Under the pieces are notes generated by a model. The model ran no database searches. It worked only from the letters and a program-made list of their open reading frames with translations, and was not told where the DNA came from. 64,000 nt of DNA from Pilibacter termitis (GTDB lineage: Bacteria > Bacillota > Bacilli > Lactobacillales > Streptococcaceae), in the NCBI RefSeq assembly GCF_900167335.1, contig NZ_FUXI01000003.1:62001-126000 (forward strand), in the 5' to 3' direction. The position numbers and the translations under genes were made by a program. Each line of letters starts with the position of its first letter. Within the stretch, counting starts at the first letter, position 1. Below are positions 33,578 through 42,384 of this stretch, in pieces.

Positions 33578-34078
33578 ATGGAACAGAAAGAAACCATTCA
33601 TAAATTTCAACGCTTAGGCGAAACAACGCTAAGAATCGTCTTACAAATGTTGGGGAATTTAAGCACAGATAAAGTGAAACTGCTTATCGAAAAGCACCAA
33701 GAACTTCAAGGAGAAACCAATCTCTATACATTATTGAATCGACAAGACCCTGTGACGAGTCAATATCTCGACCAAAAAGTGAATTTGGAGCATTTAAAGA
33801 GTTATTTAGAGGAACAAGGTTTGCCGTTTGCTTTTAAGAAAACAAGCGAAGGGACAAACTTTTTCTTTCGAGTGAAAGATGAAGCTCTTGCCAACCGTGC
33901 GGTGGAAAATGTGCTGAAAGACCTCTTTTCCAATCCTCAAGCCTTTGCGAAAAGGGTTTTGAGGAAACCAGAGGCAATGACGTTTGATGAAAAAGTAGCC
34001 TATGCTCGCAAACAACATTATCAAACAACAAACAGAGGAAAATCACTTGCTCGTTCTATTCCTCGGAAAGTGAGGTAA
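33578..34078 (+). CDS. pcfB: PcfB-like protein (DUF3801 type)
   Basis: 166 residues, start chosen at 33578 with AAAAGGAGG upstream. IHKFQRLGETTLRIVLQML opens a small helical/beta domain, with LKSYLEEQGLPFAFKKTSEG and NFFFRVKDEALANRAVENVL; DUF3801 proteins of Gram-positive conjugative elements look like this and sit next to the coupling protein. The tail (FDEKVAYARKQHY, then NRGKSLARSIPRKVR) resembles the tails of Fic1, Fic2 and AbiEii. Its stop is 3 bases before pcfC. It is probably an accessory or adaptor of the coupling protein. Confidence 0.78.
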   Translation: MEQKETIHKFQRLGETTLRIVLQMLGNLSTDKVKLLIEKHQELQGETNLYTLLNRQDPVTSQYLDQKVNLEHLKSYLEEQGLPFAFKKTSEGTNFFFRVKDEALANRAVENVLKDLFSNPQAFAKRVLRKPEAMTFDEKVAYARKQHYQTTNRGKSLARSIPRKVR

Positions 34079-34081
34079 GGG

Positions 34082-35881
34082 ATGCAAATTTATAAAAAGA
34101 ATTTTAAAACCTATCTAAAATTGGCTTGCTTTCTTTTCGTTGTAGGCGTTTGGTGTGGGAATCTTCTTTACCACATTCCAGGCTATGACGTATATGGGAA
34201 AGAACTGTTTCTTTTTAGCGAGAAGTTCCTTGATTATGTACTCAACAACTTTTTCTATTTCTTTTATGCTCCTACATTATTTGCACTTATTGGAGGGGTG
34301 CTTGGCTTTTTGAGTGGGTTGTTGGCGTATGCTTATAATAATGATTCAGGAGTGTATCGTCCGAATGAAGAACACGGCTCCGCACGTTTCGCCACAAAAG
34401 AAGAATTGGAGATGTTTCAAGACCCAATCTTTGAAAATAACTTGATTTTCACTCAACACGCACGAATGGGCTTGTTTAGTCATCGGTTGAGTTTCCATGC
34501 CCAGAAAAATAAAAATGTATGTGTAGTCGGAGGCCCAGGAACAGGGAAAACTTATACGTTCATCAAACCCAATATTATGCAAATGAATGCAAGTTTTGTC
34601 GTTACTGACCCAAAAGGATTGTTAGTGCGTGAAACAGGGAAAATGTTAGAAGACAACGGCTACAAAGTGAAAGTCTTTGACCTCAATACTCTATCTAATA
34701 GTGACGGATTCAATGTATTTAACTATATCAAAACAGAATTAGACGTTGACCGAGTGCTTGAGGCGATTACGGAAGGAACGAAAAAAAGCGAAAACCAAGG
34801 CGAAGATTTTTGGCAAGTCGCAGAAGCACTTTTGATTCGGTCATTTATCGCTTTTCTTTGGTTTGACGGCATTGACAATGATTACACACCGAATCTTTCC
34901 ATGATTGCTGATATGTTGCGATTTACGGAACGAAAAGACCCGAAAGTCCCAAGCCCTGTTGAACTCTGGTTTGAGGAACAGAACCGACACCGTCCAAATA
35001 ATTACGCCTATAAACAGTGGTGTCTATTCAACAACAACTATAAGGCAGAAACTCGAGCGAGTGTGGTATCCATTGCGGTAGGTCGTTATGCGGTATTCGA
35101 TCATGAACAAGTAGTGGATATGGTCAAAGTCGATACAATGGAAATCGATAAATGGAACGAAGAAAAGACTGCAGTATTCATTGCGATTCCAGAAACCACG
35201 GCAGCGTACAACTTCTTGGCTGCTATTTTCATGGCAACCACGATGGAAGTCTTGCGTAAGAAAGCAGACGAAGTGTTGACAGGTGTGCGGAAATTGAAAG
35301 AACAACTCTTGCACGTGCGATTCTTGATTGATGAATTTGCGAATATCGGCAAACTGCCGAATATCGACAAGGCACTTGCAACCTTCCGCAGTCGTGAAAT
35401 GAGTATTGTGATTGTGTTACAAGCCCTTGACCAGATTAAAACGATGTATCGAAACGGTTGGGCAACGATTCTAAACACGTGTGACAGTTTCCTATTTCTT
35501 GGCGGAGATGAAAAGGAAACAACCAGTTACCTCAGTCAACGAGCAGGAAAACAGACAATTGCAATACGTAATCACTCGATTTCAAGAGGGCGTAATGGTG
35601 GCAGTGAGAACCGACAAAAACAAGCACGTGATTTGTTGACTCCAGACGAAATCGGACGACTGAATAACGGAGATGCTCTATTATTCATCTCAGGTCAACA
35701 CGTTTTCAAAGACAAGAAATACACGGTCAAAGACCACCCGAACAGCTCACAACTCGCCAATAGTCCAAATGATGCCAACTGGTATTACTACAAACGCTAC
35801 CGAGATGATTATGAGCGGTTCATGGATAATGTCACACCAGACAATATAGTTGACCATGGGATTCTACAAGATGTTGCTTGA
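34082..35881 (+). CDS. pcfC: PcfC, VirD4-type coupling protein
   Basis: 599 residues. Two N-terminal spans (about 12-30 and 60-90) are followed by a soluble ATPase: GSARFATKEELEMF, Walker A VCVVGGPGTGKTYTFIKPN near residue 145, VTDPKGLLVRETGKMLE, Walker B FLIDEFANIGKLPNIDKA, and QALDQIKTMY. It docks the relaxase-DNA complex and protein substrates to the channel. All motifs are intact and length is normal for Gram-positive VirD4 proteins. Confidence 0.95.
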   Translation: MQIYKKNFKTYLKLACFLFVVGVWCGNLLYHIPGYDVYGKELFLFSEKFLDYVLNNFFYFFYAPTLFALIGGVLGFLSGLLAYAYNNDSGVYRPNEEHGSARFATKEELEMFQDPIFENNLIFTQHARMGLFSHRLSFHAQKNKNVCVVGGPGTGKTYTFIKPNIMQMNASFVVTDPKGLLVRETGKMLEDNGYKVKVFDLNTLSNSDGFNVFNYIKTELDVDRVLEAITEGTKKSENQGEDFWQVAEALLIRSFIAFLWFDGIDNDYTPNLSMIADMLRFTERKDPKVPSPVELWFEEQNRHRPNNYAYKQWCLFNNNYKAETRASVVSIAVGRYAVFDHEQVVDMVKVDTMEIDKWNEEKTAVFIAIPETTAAYNFLAAIFMATTMEVLRKKADEVLTGVRKLKEQLLHVRFLIDEFANIGKLPNIDKALATFRSREMSIVIVLQALDQIKTMYRNGWATILNTCDSFLFLGGDEKETTSYLSQRAGKQTIAIRNHSISRGRNGGSENRQKQARDLLTPDEIGRLNNGDALLFISGQHVFKDKKYTVKDHPNSSQLANSPNDANWYYYKRYRDDYERFMDNVTPDNIVDHGILQDVA

Positions 35882-35910
35882 CAAGGGGATTTCTAAGATT
35901 AAGCTCAAAA

Positions 35911-36024
35911 GTAGAAAAGTAGAAAAGTAGAAAAGTAGAAAAGTAGAAAAGTAGAAAAGTAGAAAAGTAGAAAAGTAGAAAAGTAGAAAAGTAGAAAAGT
36001 AGAAAAGTAGAAAATTCTACTTTT
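35911..36024. repeat. Thirteen tandem 8-bp units GTAGAAAA ending in palindrome P, copy 5
   Basis: GTAG occurs every 8 bases at 35911, 35919 and so on to 36007, giving 13 uninterrupted units. The last unit is the left half of a perfect AAAAGTAGAA-AA-TTCTACTTTT palindrome (36003-36024), followed by TT. It lies 30 bases after pcfC and 26 before the next start. The unit is the half-site of family P. Confidence 0.97.
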
Positions 36025-36050
36025 TTGGAAAAAGGAGGTGGTACAAGTCT

Positions 36051-36434
36051 ATGTTAGTAACTTATACAGAAGGGCAGAAATTGAGGCGTTACGAGTGGCA
36101 ATGCAAAGAGCTAGAAGAAATTTTACAGAAACAAAGAACATTAGAGACTCTTTTAGCACAACAACAAAAACAAACCGAAGAATTGGAGAGCGAGAAAAAG
36201 AAATTAGAATCCTATCAACGAGAAAATGGAACGTATGAGGATATTCTTAAAGAGAAAGAGGAACTTCTCAAAGAAAAAGAAGGTATTCTCCAAAAAAATA
36301 AACACTTACATCTTGAAAATCAACAGTTACAATTTCTCAAAGAACAAGCTGAAAATAGCTCGAAAAAACTTAGAAGGGAAAACGCTGAGTTACAAGAGCG
36401 GTCGCTTATCAAAAGAATATTCAACAAACGCTAA
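36051..36434 (+). CDS. Coiled-coil protein after the tandem array
   Basis: 127 residues behind AAAGGAGGTGG. Almost the whole protein is one charged heptad helix (LRRYEWQCKELEEILQKQ, then QTEELESEKKKLES, EELLKEKEGILQKNKHLHLEN) with a basic end LIKRIFNKR. No membrane segment. It is probably a structural or DNA-associated helper of transfer; the family is not recognised. A terminator overlaps its stop. Confidence 0.7.
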   Translation: MLVTYTEGQKLRRYEWQCKELEEILQKQRTLETLLAQQQKQTEELESEKKKLESYQRENGTYEDILKEKEELLKEKEGILQKNKHLHLENQQLQFLKEQAENSSKKLRRENAELQERSLIKRIFNKR

Positions 36435-36458
36435 AAGCAACGTCAAGTTGCTTTTTTT
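36433..36458 (+). terminator. Terminator after the coiled-coil gene
   Basis: AAAAGCAAC-GTCAA-GTTGCTTTT followed by more T; the stem begins in the stop codon region. Confidence 0.85.
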
Positions 36459-36475
36459 AATGAAAGGACAAACAA

Positions 36476-36595
36476 ATGAAAACAACAGACTGGACGGCAG
36501 AACAACTGCTATCAAACTTGATAGAGTTCATAGAAAAAGAACAAAAGCCACAGTTTTTGGCAGAGGAAAAAGTAAGAACAGGAGAACACGCATGA
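36476..36595 (+). CDS. Small acidic protein (39 residues)
   Basis: AAAGGA stands eight bases before an ATG opening MKTTDWTAEQLLSNLIEFIEK and ending RTGEHA. It was found by reading the space between larger genes. It is amphipathic and acidic. Its stop overlaps the next start as ATGA, an arrangement that supports real translation of both. Unknown function. Confidence 0.5.
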   Translation: MKTTDWTAEQLLSNLIEFIEKEQKPQFLAEEKVRTGEHA

Positions 36596-36666
36596 GAATC
36601 ACAAGGAAACGCAAACGAAAAATGCAACACAAGAATTTTATCAAGAAACTCTTTTCAATCCATTAA
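36592..36666 (+). CDS. Tiny basic peptide coupled by ATGA
   Basis: 24 residues, MRITRKRKRKMQHKNFIKK then LFSIH, starting in the stop of the preceding small gene. Ten of 24 residues are Arg or Lys. Its existence depends on translational coupling; it has no ribosome site of its own. It could bind nucleic acid or simply be a by-product. Confidence 0.35.
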   Translation: MRITRKRKRKMQHKNFIKKLFSIH

Positions 36667-36689
36667 CAAAAATCGAGGAGGAATACAAA

Positions 36690-38807
36690 ATGCAATTTAT
36701 TTTGAAAGACAAAGCTGCAGAGACTTATATTAAAAGTGCCAACATCATCACAACCAATTCAAGCAATGATATTACCCAAGCTAGACGATTCAGCAGTCTG
36801 GCAGAAGTGAAACAATTTGTGCATGACGAAATGCAAATTAGAACGTCAGGATATGATGACGAGTTTGAACTCGCCAAAGCAAATGTTTTCGTTATTCAAG
36901 AAGACATGGGCGAGGCTCCGAACTTGCCCTTAGGCACTGTATTAGATGCGAAACTCTTTCATGAAGTGGAGCGTATTTTCGCACTTAGGGAGGAAAAACA
37001 ACTCAACGCAGAAGAATTTGTGTCTATGCTCCAAAAAGAATATGACGAGTACAATCAAGCAATCGTGCGAGAAAAAATCGTAACACAAACGAAAACACTT
37101 GAAACCCTTCCTCTGACAGAAAGCGAGGAAAATAAAATGGAAAAACGACAACAACCAGCACAATTGAGAGTTGACGTTTCAGGTTATAATCACACGTATG
37201 AGCAATATGATATAACGTTTGATATTGACGAAGATAGTCAAAATATTATCATTCAACTTTGGAACGAAGGACAAGATTATCCTAGCAATATTCCTGAATA
37301 CTCATTGGAATATACGCAAGAGCTGAAAAAAGTAAGAGATGGAGGGGGAAAGTTATCTATTCCTTTTATTAGAATAGAAAATCATCTTTATCCTACTCTA
37401 ACTGCAATTGTTGATGAGCTAAAAAACACCGTTACAAAAGAAACGCCACCTATTGACTTCGAGAAAATCGCCACAGAAATTTTTCAACAGCGTGCCAATG
37501 GAGAACTTGGAACAAAGTGGGAAGACTTCAAAACTGCTGACGGAAAGTATGATTTGAACCGAGCGTTTCATTGTTTTGTTGATGATGTTTGGGAGAAGAA
37601 ATATTTTTATGCACCGTCAAAAGAAGGCGAAGAAAACATTCAAACATTCATCAAAGCGTACAATGAGTTCTTTTACGAAGACGGCATTGACCCGTATCAA
37701 CAACAAACTTCATCTCCAGAAGTCCAAGCAAGATACAATCCAAAAGCAATTGAACTCTTTGAAAAAATGTATGATGCACATTTGGAAAAAACGAAAGAAA
37801 AGACGGCACCAAAAGTTGATACTGCCCTAAAAGAAATCATCAAACAAAAAGACTACAAAGCTCTCTCTGCTCATTTGAAAGAGGGAATTGGCGAGTATCT
37901 CAAGAGTGATATGTTTAAAAATTATTTGGATTTTGTTGCTCACTTCCATAAATATTCATCGAACAATATCCGTTTGATTCTTGGTCAAATGCCACAGGCA
38001 ACGCAAGTGGCAGGGTTCAACAAATGGAAAGAAATGGGTCGTTCTGTCACCAAAGGAAGCAAAGCAATTTACATTTATGCTCCAAGCCAAGTAATTGAAA
38101 AAGACAAAAACGGAAAGCCAATCAAAGACCAAGACGGCAATGTTAAAAGGAAAACTATTTTCTTCTTAACGCCAGTGTTTGATGCCAGTCAAACAGAAGG
38201 AACTCCGATTCCCAAACCAGTGTATGCTTTAGAAGAAAACTTGGAAGACCCCAAACGTTTTGCGAAAATATTCGAGAGCTTGCAAGCTATTTCTCCAGCT
38301 CCGATTGCCATTGAAGAAATAGAAAGAGCTGCCAATGGTTTCTATCGCCCAAGCGAGAACAGAATCGTTATTCAAAAAGGATTAGGACAAGAGATGACGA
38401 TCAAGACGACCATTCATGAAATCACGCACGCTCTATTACACGCTGACTCACAAGCAAGTTTTGGTTCAGAAACGTACAGTCAACATGAATTTGAGGCAGA
38501 AAGTGTTGCTTACATTGTCGCCAATCACTTAGGCATTGACTCAAGTGGCTATTCCTTTGGCTATCTTTCCAGTTGGACGGAAAACGGAAAAAAGGTCGAA
38601 GACTTTACCGCAAGTTTGGAAACTATTACCAAGCAAGCACAAGAAATCATCAACAAATTAGACAGCACGTTAAACAAAGTGTATGGCATTACCGTGCCAG
38701 AAAATAAATTTGAGGAACGTTTAAAAGTGGCTCGTGAGACAAAAGAAACGAAACAAAAAACAACCGCAACGAAAGAGAAAACTTTGAACGCTACCCCAAA
38801 GAAGTAA
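36690..38807 (+). CDS. ArdC/LtrC-like antirestriction protein with Zn-peptidase motif
   Basis: 705 residues. The N-terminal about 130 form an unassigned domain also seen in LtrC-like proteins of conjugative elements. A beta-rich middle part follows (about 160-250). The C-terminal half is ArdC-like: ssDNA-binding segment HFHKYSSNNIRLILGQMPQATQVAGFNKWKEMGR-type (from about 410), then HEITHALLH (HExxH zinc motif, near residue 575) and EFEAESVAYIVANHLG with the third ligand. ArdC proteins enter recipients with the DNA and protect it from restriction. The tail NKFEERLKVARETKE matches the Fic2/AbiEii tails. A GAGGAGG-type site precedes the ATG. Confidence 0.85.
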   Translation: MQFILKDKAAETYIKSANIITTNSSNDITQARRFSSLAEVKQFVHDEMQIRTSGYDDEFELAKANVFVIQEDMGEAPNLPLGTVLDAKLFHEVERIFALREEKQLNAEEFVSMLQKEYDEYNQAIVREKIVTQTKTLETLPLTESEENKMEKRQQPAQLRVDVSGYNHTYEQYDITFDIDEDSQNIIIQLWNEGQDYPSNIPEYSLEYTQELKKVRDGGGKLSIPFIRIENHLYPTLTAIVDELKNTVTKETPPIDFEKIATEIFQQRANGELGTKWEDFKTADGKYDLNRAFHCFVDDVWEKKYFYAPSKEGEENIQTFIKAYNEFFYEDGIDPYQQQTSSPEVQARYNPKAIELFEKMYDAHLEKTKEKTAPKVDTALKEIIKQKDYKALSAHLKEGIGEYLKSDMFKNYLDFVAHFHKYSSNNIRLILGQMPQATQVAGFNKWKEMGRSVTKGSKAIYIYAPSQVIEKDKNGKPIKDQDGNVKRKTIFFLTPVFDASQTEGTPIPKPVYALEENLEDPKRFAKIFESLQAISPAPIAIEEIERAANGFYRPSENRIVIQKGLGQEMTIKTTIHEITHALLHADSQASFGSETYSQHEFEAESVAYIVANHLGIDSSGYSFGYLSSWTENGKKVEDFTASLETITKQAQEIINKLDSTLNKVYGITVPENKFEERLKVARETKETKQKTTATKEKTLNATPKK

Positions 38808-38882
38808 CGACCGCAACAGAGTCTTTGACAAGTCGTTTGCGGTCAACACAAGCGAAAAACAATCAGAAAGAAGGAACAGAAG

Positions 38883-39356
38883 ATGACCATTAGTAACGAA
38901 GAATTTCAATTTACAATCGCCCAATTTTTACTCATTGACCCAACTGCCCAAACACCAAGAGTCCACCCTAAGAGAATGGATATGAGCAAAGGGCAACTCT
39001 TAAAAAGAATTGATACATTGATTCGAGAGGTAGAAGAACAAGAGATAGAATTTGACCTCACGCCCTACAAAGAAACCGCAAAACAACTTCGGAAAATGAA
39101 AAAGAGAGAGGAGTATGAAGAAGTCATGAGCGAGATTCTCTTAGCTTATACTCCGCAACGAAAAGCAAGAAAACCAAAACAATTTTTGCCAGAAAAAAAT
39201 ACAATCAATCCAATTGTTCCAGTCAAAAATCTTGCGAAAAGTTCAGAAGATTTGTCTGCAAAAAAAGAAAAAATGCAAGTGAAACAAGAAGAAACTTCTT
39301 CGCATTTTTTCCAGAAGTTGAAACGAAATTTCTTTGGCAACGCACAAGAAAAATAA
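38883..39356 (+). CDS. Hypothetical protein upstream of oriT
   Basis: 157 residues; AGAAGGAAC precedes the ATG. The N-terminal half is helical (NEEFQFTIAQFLLID, LLKRIDTLIREVEEQEIEFDL, ETAKQLRKMKKREEYEE); the C-terminal half is Lys-rich and probably unstructured, ending FFQKLKRNFFGNAQEK. By position it corresponds to the unassigned pcf genes before pcfF. No function visible. Confidence 0.65.
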   Translation: MTISNEEFQFTIAQFLLIDPTAQTPRVHPKRMDMSKGQLLKRIDTLIREVEEQEIEFDLTPYKETAKQLRKMKKREEYEEVMSEILLAYTPQRKARKPKQFLPEKNTINPIVPVKNLAKSSEDLSAKKEKMQVKQEETSSHFFQKLKRNFFGNAQEK

Positions 39357-39410
39357 AAGGTCAAAAAAGGTCAGTTGAAGAAAAAGGGGATTGGGGGAAC
39401 CCCAAAAATT

Positions 39411-39565
39411 TAGAAAGAGTCGTCCGTTTTTTGGGCGGCTTTTTCTAAAATATCGTTAGTGGGTACCCATTAACTATGCTTGCAGGTAGTGAATGACCCC
39501 TTTTGGGGGCAGAGAAGGATGTCCTTCTCAAAAGGGGTGCAGGGGAAAAGCTCGGTTTCCCCTGC
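39411..39565. other. oriT: Probable origin of transfer (oriT)
   Basis: A cluster of inverted repeats directly upstream of the relaxosome genes: AGTCGTCC/GGGCGGCT (39417-39440, with a T-run, perhaps a terminator); a nested pair ACCCCTTTTG (39496-39505) with CAAAAGGGGT (39529-39538) enclosing GAGAAGGA-TG-TCCTTCTC (39512-39529); and GCAGGGGAAA (39539-39548) with TTTCCCCTGC (39556-39565). The segment CATTAACTATGCTTGCAGG just to the left (39469-39486) is a reasonable place for the nick. The exact nick cannot be read from sequence alone. Confidence 0.65.
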
Positions 39566-39597
39566 CAATTTTTTTCAAAAAATTGAGGAGGTATAAA

Positions 39598-39957
39598 ATG
39601 CAAAATCCAGAAAAAAGAAAGAGACCGCTTCAGAAAAAAATTCGATTTTCTCCAGAAGAAATTATGTATATCAATAAAAAAATAAAAGAGAGTCCCTACA
39701 AAAATTTTCAAAACTTCGCACGCATTATGTTGCTCACTGGTGAAGTGAAATTCATCAATTATTCAGAGTTAGAAACACTCAATTATGAAGTCAATCGAAT
39801 CGGAAACAACATCAATCAAATGGCAAAGTTGGCACATCAGTTTGAAGAAATTGCAGAAGAAGATATTTTGAAATTGCGACTGCAACTTGAAGAAGTAGAA
39901 CAGATGATTCGAGAAAGATTCAATCAAGAAATTAAAACGGAACGGAGAAGAAGATAA
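39598..39957 (+). CDS. pcfF: PcfF-like relaxosome accessory protein (MobC type)
   Basis: 119 residues. A basic start (EKRKRPLQKKIRFSPEEI) leads into a ribbon-helix-helix-like region, and the family stretch ELETLNYEVNRIGNNINQMAKLAHQ is typical of MobC/PcfF proteins; a charged helix follows. It binds oriT and helps the relaxase nick. TTGAGGAGG precedes the ATG at 39598. The stop overlaps the relaxase start (TAATG). Confidence 0.88.
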   Translation: MQNPEKRKRPLQKKIRFSPEEIMYINKKIKESPYKNFQNFARIMLLTGEVKFINYSELETLNYEVNRIGNNINQMAKLAHQFEEIAEEDILKLRLQLEEVEQMIRERFNQEIKTERRRR

Positions 39958-41678
39958 TGGTTTACACCAAACATTTCAATATTCATTACATGAACAAACT
40001 ACATCAGTCAAAAGATTATGTTGAGAATGCGAAAAAGACAACTGTCCGAGAAAGGGAAACACATTTTCATAATTTATTTCCGTATGTAACCAATCTCGAT
40101 AAGACGATTAGTATGCAGTTAGTTTCAGGACACCTTATCCATGACGTATATCAAGCGAGTGATGAATTTTTGAAAACAAAAGAGTTACACGCACGAATGA
40201 AAGGAACAGACTTGGTCTACAATCCAAAGACCAATGAAATGGAATTTGAACGTTCAGCTTTAGAAAAAACGACTGGCAAGGGAAAAGCAGTTTTAGCTCA
40301 TCATCTCATTCAAAGTTTTTCGCCTGAAGACAACTTGACTCCAGAACAAATTCATGAGATAGGCAGGAAAACCATGTTAGAATTTACAGGCGGAGAGTAT
40401 GAATTTGTGATTGCGACTCACGTAGACAAAGAACATATTCATAATCACATTGTAATGAACTCAACAAATAGTAAGACAGGCAAAGCCTTTCCGTGGAAAG
40501 TTGTTAAGAAAAAGAACAAAGAGTATTTAGATTTCTCGAAGTATCAATTTGAAAAAGTATCAGATAAAATTTCTCGAAAAGCTGGAGCGAAAATCATTCA
40601 AAAGAATCCAAAAAATTCTCATCTCAAATATACGAAATGGCAAACGGAATCTATTTTCAAAAGCAAAATCAAACAACGATTGGATTTTCTTCTTTCCCAT
40701 TCTCATGACGTGAAAGATTTTTTAGAAAAAGCAGAAGCGTTGAATTTGCATTGTGATTTTTCAGGGAAGTGGGCGAAGTTTTTACTTTTAGATGAACCGC
40801 AAATCAAAAATACACGAAGTCGTCAACTGGATAAAAGAAAAGGAATTTCTGCGGAGGAATGTCGTTATAATTTACCAGCAATACAAAAGCAATTCCTCGA
40901 AAATACCGTGCATTTCTCTGTTGAAGATGTTGTGAATCAATATGAGGAAAAAGTAAATGCAGCCAAAAACGATTTTGACTACCAAGTGCAAATTGAACCG
41001 TGGCAAGTGGACTATACCACAGAAAAAGGAATTCATTTGAATGTAGACTTTGGTGTGGAACGTCACGGACAAATTTTCATTGGAGCGTACAAAGTAGATA
41101 AGCTCGAAAACGGAAATTATTTATTGTATCTCAAAAAGGATGACCGATTTTATTTTATGGACGAAAAGAATGCAGGCGAAAGTAAAAATATGGACGGCTA
41201 CACATTGATGAAACAACTAAGCCTATACAACGGCACCGTCCCACTCAAAAAAGAACCTGTCATTTCGACCATGAACGATTTAGTTTCCGCACTCAATTTT
41301 CTCGCAAGTCATGACGTAACAGACGGCACGCAATTGCAGAATTTAGAAAAGAAATTGTTGGCATCTTTTGAGGAAGCGGAAGGAAAATTAAAAGAGTTGG
41401 ATTCCAAAATTTTGGAATATACGCAAGTCACAAAATTACTTTTGATGTCGGAAATAAGTGAAGTAGAGCAGGAGGAGTTGAACACGTTCAAAGAAAACCT
41501 TCGCTTGCCTGAAGACGTGACACAAAACCAATTATTTGAAGAATTGAAACAAGCAAAGGTAAGTCGAGAGATTTTAAAAGAGGCAGTAAAAGAAACAGCC
41601 GCAGCAGTTAATGCGTTCCATGACATTGAGGCAGGTGTGAAGAAATTGGAGAAAGATGACAGGCAACGGTTGGGATAG
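39957..41678 (+). CDS. pcfG: PcfG-like MOBP relaxase
   Basis: 573 residues. TTVRERETHFHNLFPYVTN and GHLIHDVYQASDEF hold the N-terminal catalytic region, and THVDKEHIHNHIVMNS (about 160-175) is the HxDxxHxHNH metal-binding motif of MobA/VirD2-type relaxases. It nicks one strand at oriT and pilots it into the recipient. The C-terminal half is helical and charged (about 330-570). Complete, and translationally coupled to pcfF. Confidence 0.92.
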   Translation: MVYTKHFNIHYMNKLHQSKDYVENAKKTTVRERETHFHNLFPYVTNLDKTISMQLVSGHLIHDVYQASDEFLKTKELHARMKGTDLVYNPKTNEMEFERSALEKTTGKGKAVLAHHLIQSFSPEDNLTPEQIHEIGRKTMLEFTGGEYEFVIATHVDKEHIHNHIVMNSTNSKTGKAFPWKVVKKKNKEYLDFSKYQFEKVSDKISRKAGAKIIQKNPKNSHLKYTKWQTESIFKSKIKQRLDFLLSHSHDVKDFLEKAEALNLHCDFSGKWAKFLLLDEPQIKNTRSRQLDKRKGISAEECRYNLPAIQKQFLENTVHFSVEDVVNQYEEKVNAAKNDFDYQVQIEPWQVDYTTEKGIHLNVDFGVERHGQIFIGAYKVDKLENGNYLLYLKKDDRFYFMDEKNAGESKNMDGYTLMKQLSLYNGTVPLKKEPVISTMNDLVSALNFLASHDVTDGTQLQNLEKKLLASFEEAEGKLKELDSKILEYTQVTKLLLMSEISEVEQEELNTFKENLRLPEDVTQNQLFEELKQAKVSREILKEAVKETAAAVNAFHDIEAGVKKLEKDDRQRLG

Positions 41679-41719
41679 TGGTATAATAAAAATTATTGCA
41701 CGAAGTGAGGAGGGACACT

Positions 41720-42331
41720 ATGACGATTTGGCTGACAAGTGATTGGCATTTCCAACATCAACTCGTATCAAAATTACGAGGATTTGATAGCCCAGAGTTG
41801 CATGATACAGCATTTATTCAAAAGTGTCAGAAGATGATTGCAGAAGATGATATTGTTTTCTGCTTAGGAGACGTGGTGTTTAATGCAAATTTAAAAGGCT
41901 GGCAAGAAAATTTGATGCTCGTTAATGAAATTCCAGGGCATAAACATTTAATTGCAGGAAATCATGATAGGTGTGCAGTTAATAACTCGAATGGCAGGAA
42001 ATACAAACAAGATTTTCAAAAAGTATTTGAAACCGTATCGGAGTTTGTCAAAATTTCATACGATGGTACAGGGTTTCTTTTATCTCACTATCCGTATGAC
42101 ACAACGGATTTATTATTTTCAAATGGAAATCCTGCAACGAATAAAGATGCCTATTCAAAATATCGTTTGCGTGACGAAGGAATGCCTCTTATCCATGGGC
42201 ATACCCACACAACAATGATTTTGACTTATTCTCAAAATAGAACACCGCAACTGAATGTGAATTTAGAAAGTACAAAAATGCGACCTGTTAGTATAGGGGA
42301 GTTGTCACGAATCATGAAATCTTGTGATTGA
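41720..42331 (+). CDS. Calcineurin-like metallophosphoesterase
   Basis: 203 residues with the full metal-ligand series: LTSDWHFQH, FCLGDVVFN, IAGNHDR, LLSHYPYD and HGHTHT. This short form resembles small phosphoesterases encoded by phages and plasmids. The start at 41720 has GAGGAGG upstream, while the in-frame TTG at 41696 does not. The substrate is unknown; nucleotides or nucleic-acid ends are possible. It stands between the relaxase and the AbiE pair. Confidence 0.85.
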   Translation: MTIWLTSDWHFQHQLVSKLRGFDSPELHDTAFIQKCQKMIAEDDIVFCLGDVVFNANLKGWQENLMLVNEIPGHKHLIAGNHDRCAVNNSNGRKYKQDFQKVFETVSEFVKISYDGTGFLLSHYPYDTTDLLFSNGNPATNKDAYSKYRLRDEGMPLIHGHTHTTMILTYSQNRTPQLNVNLESTKMRPVSIGELSRIMKSCD

Positions 42332-42335
42332 AGAA

Positions 42336-42364
42336 TTGATTTTCAATTTTTAGTGTAGTACAAT
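42336..42364 (+). promoter_or_regulatory. Promoter of the abiE operon
   Basis: TTGATT (42336-42341), 17-base spacer, TACAAT (42359-42364), 20 bases before abiEi; the ribosome site AAAGGAGTG follows. Confidence 0.75.
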
Positions 42365-42384
42365 ATACACAAAGGAGTGATAGT

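Noticed and set aside
35911..36024. Tandem 8-bp units considered as a CRISPR array or sequencing artefact
   Set aside because: No spacers exist; the perfect family palindrome at the end and related half-sites elsewhere argue for a real element, though assembly length may be inexact.
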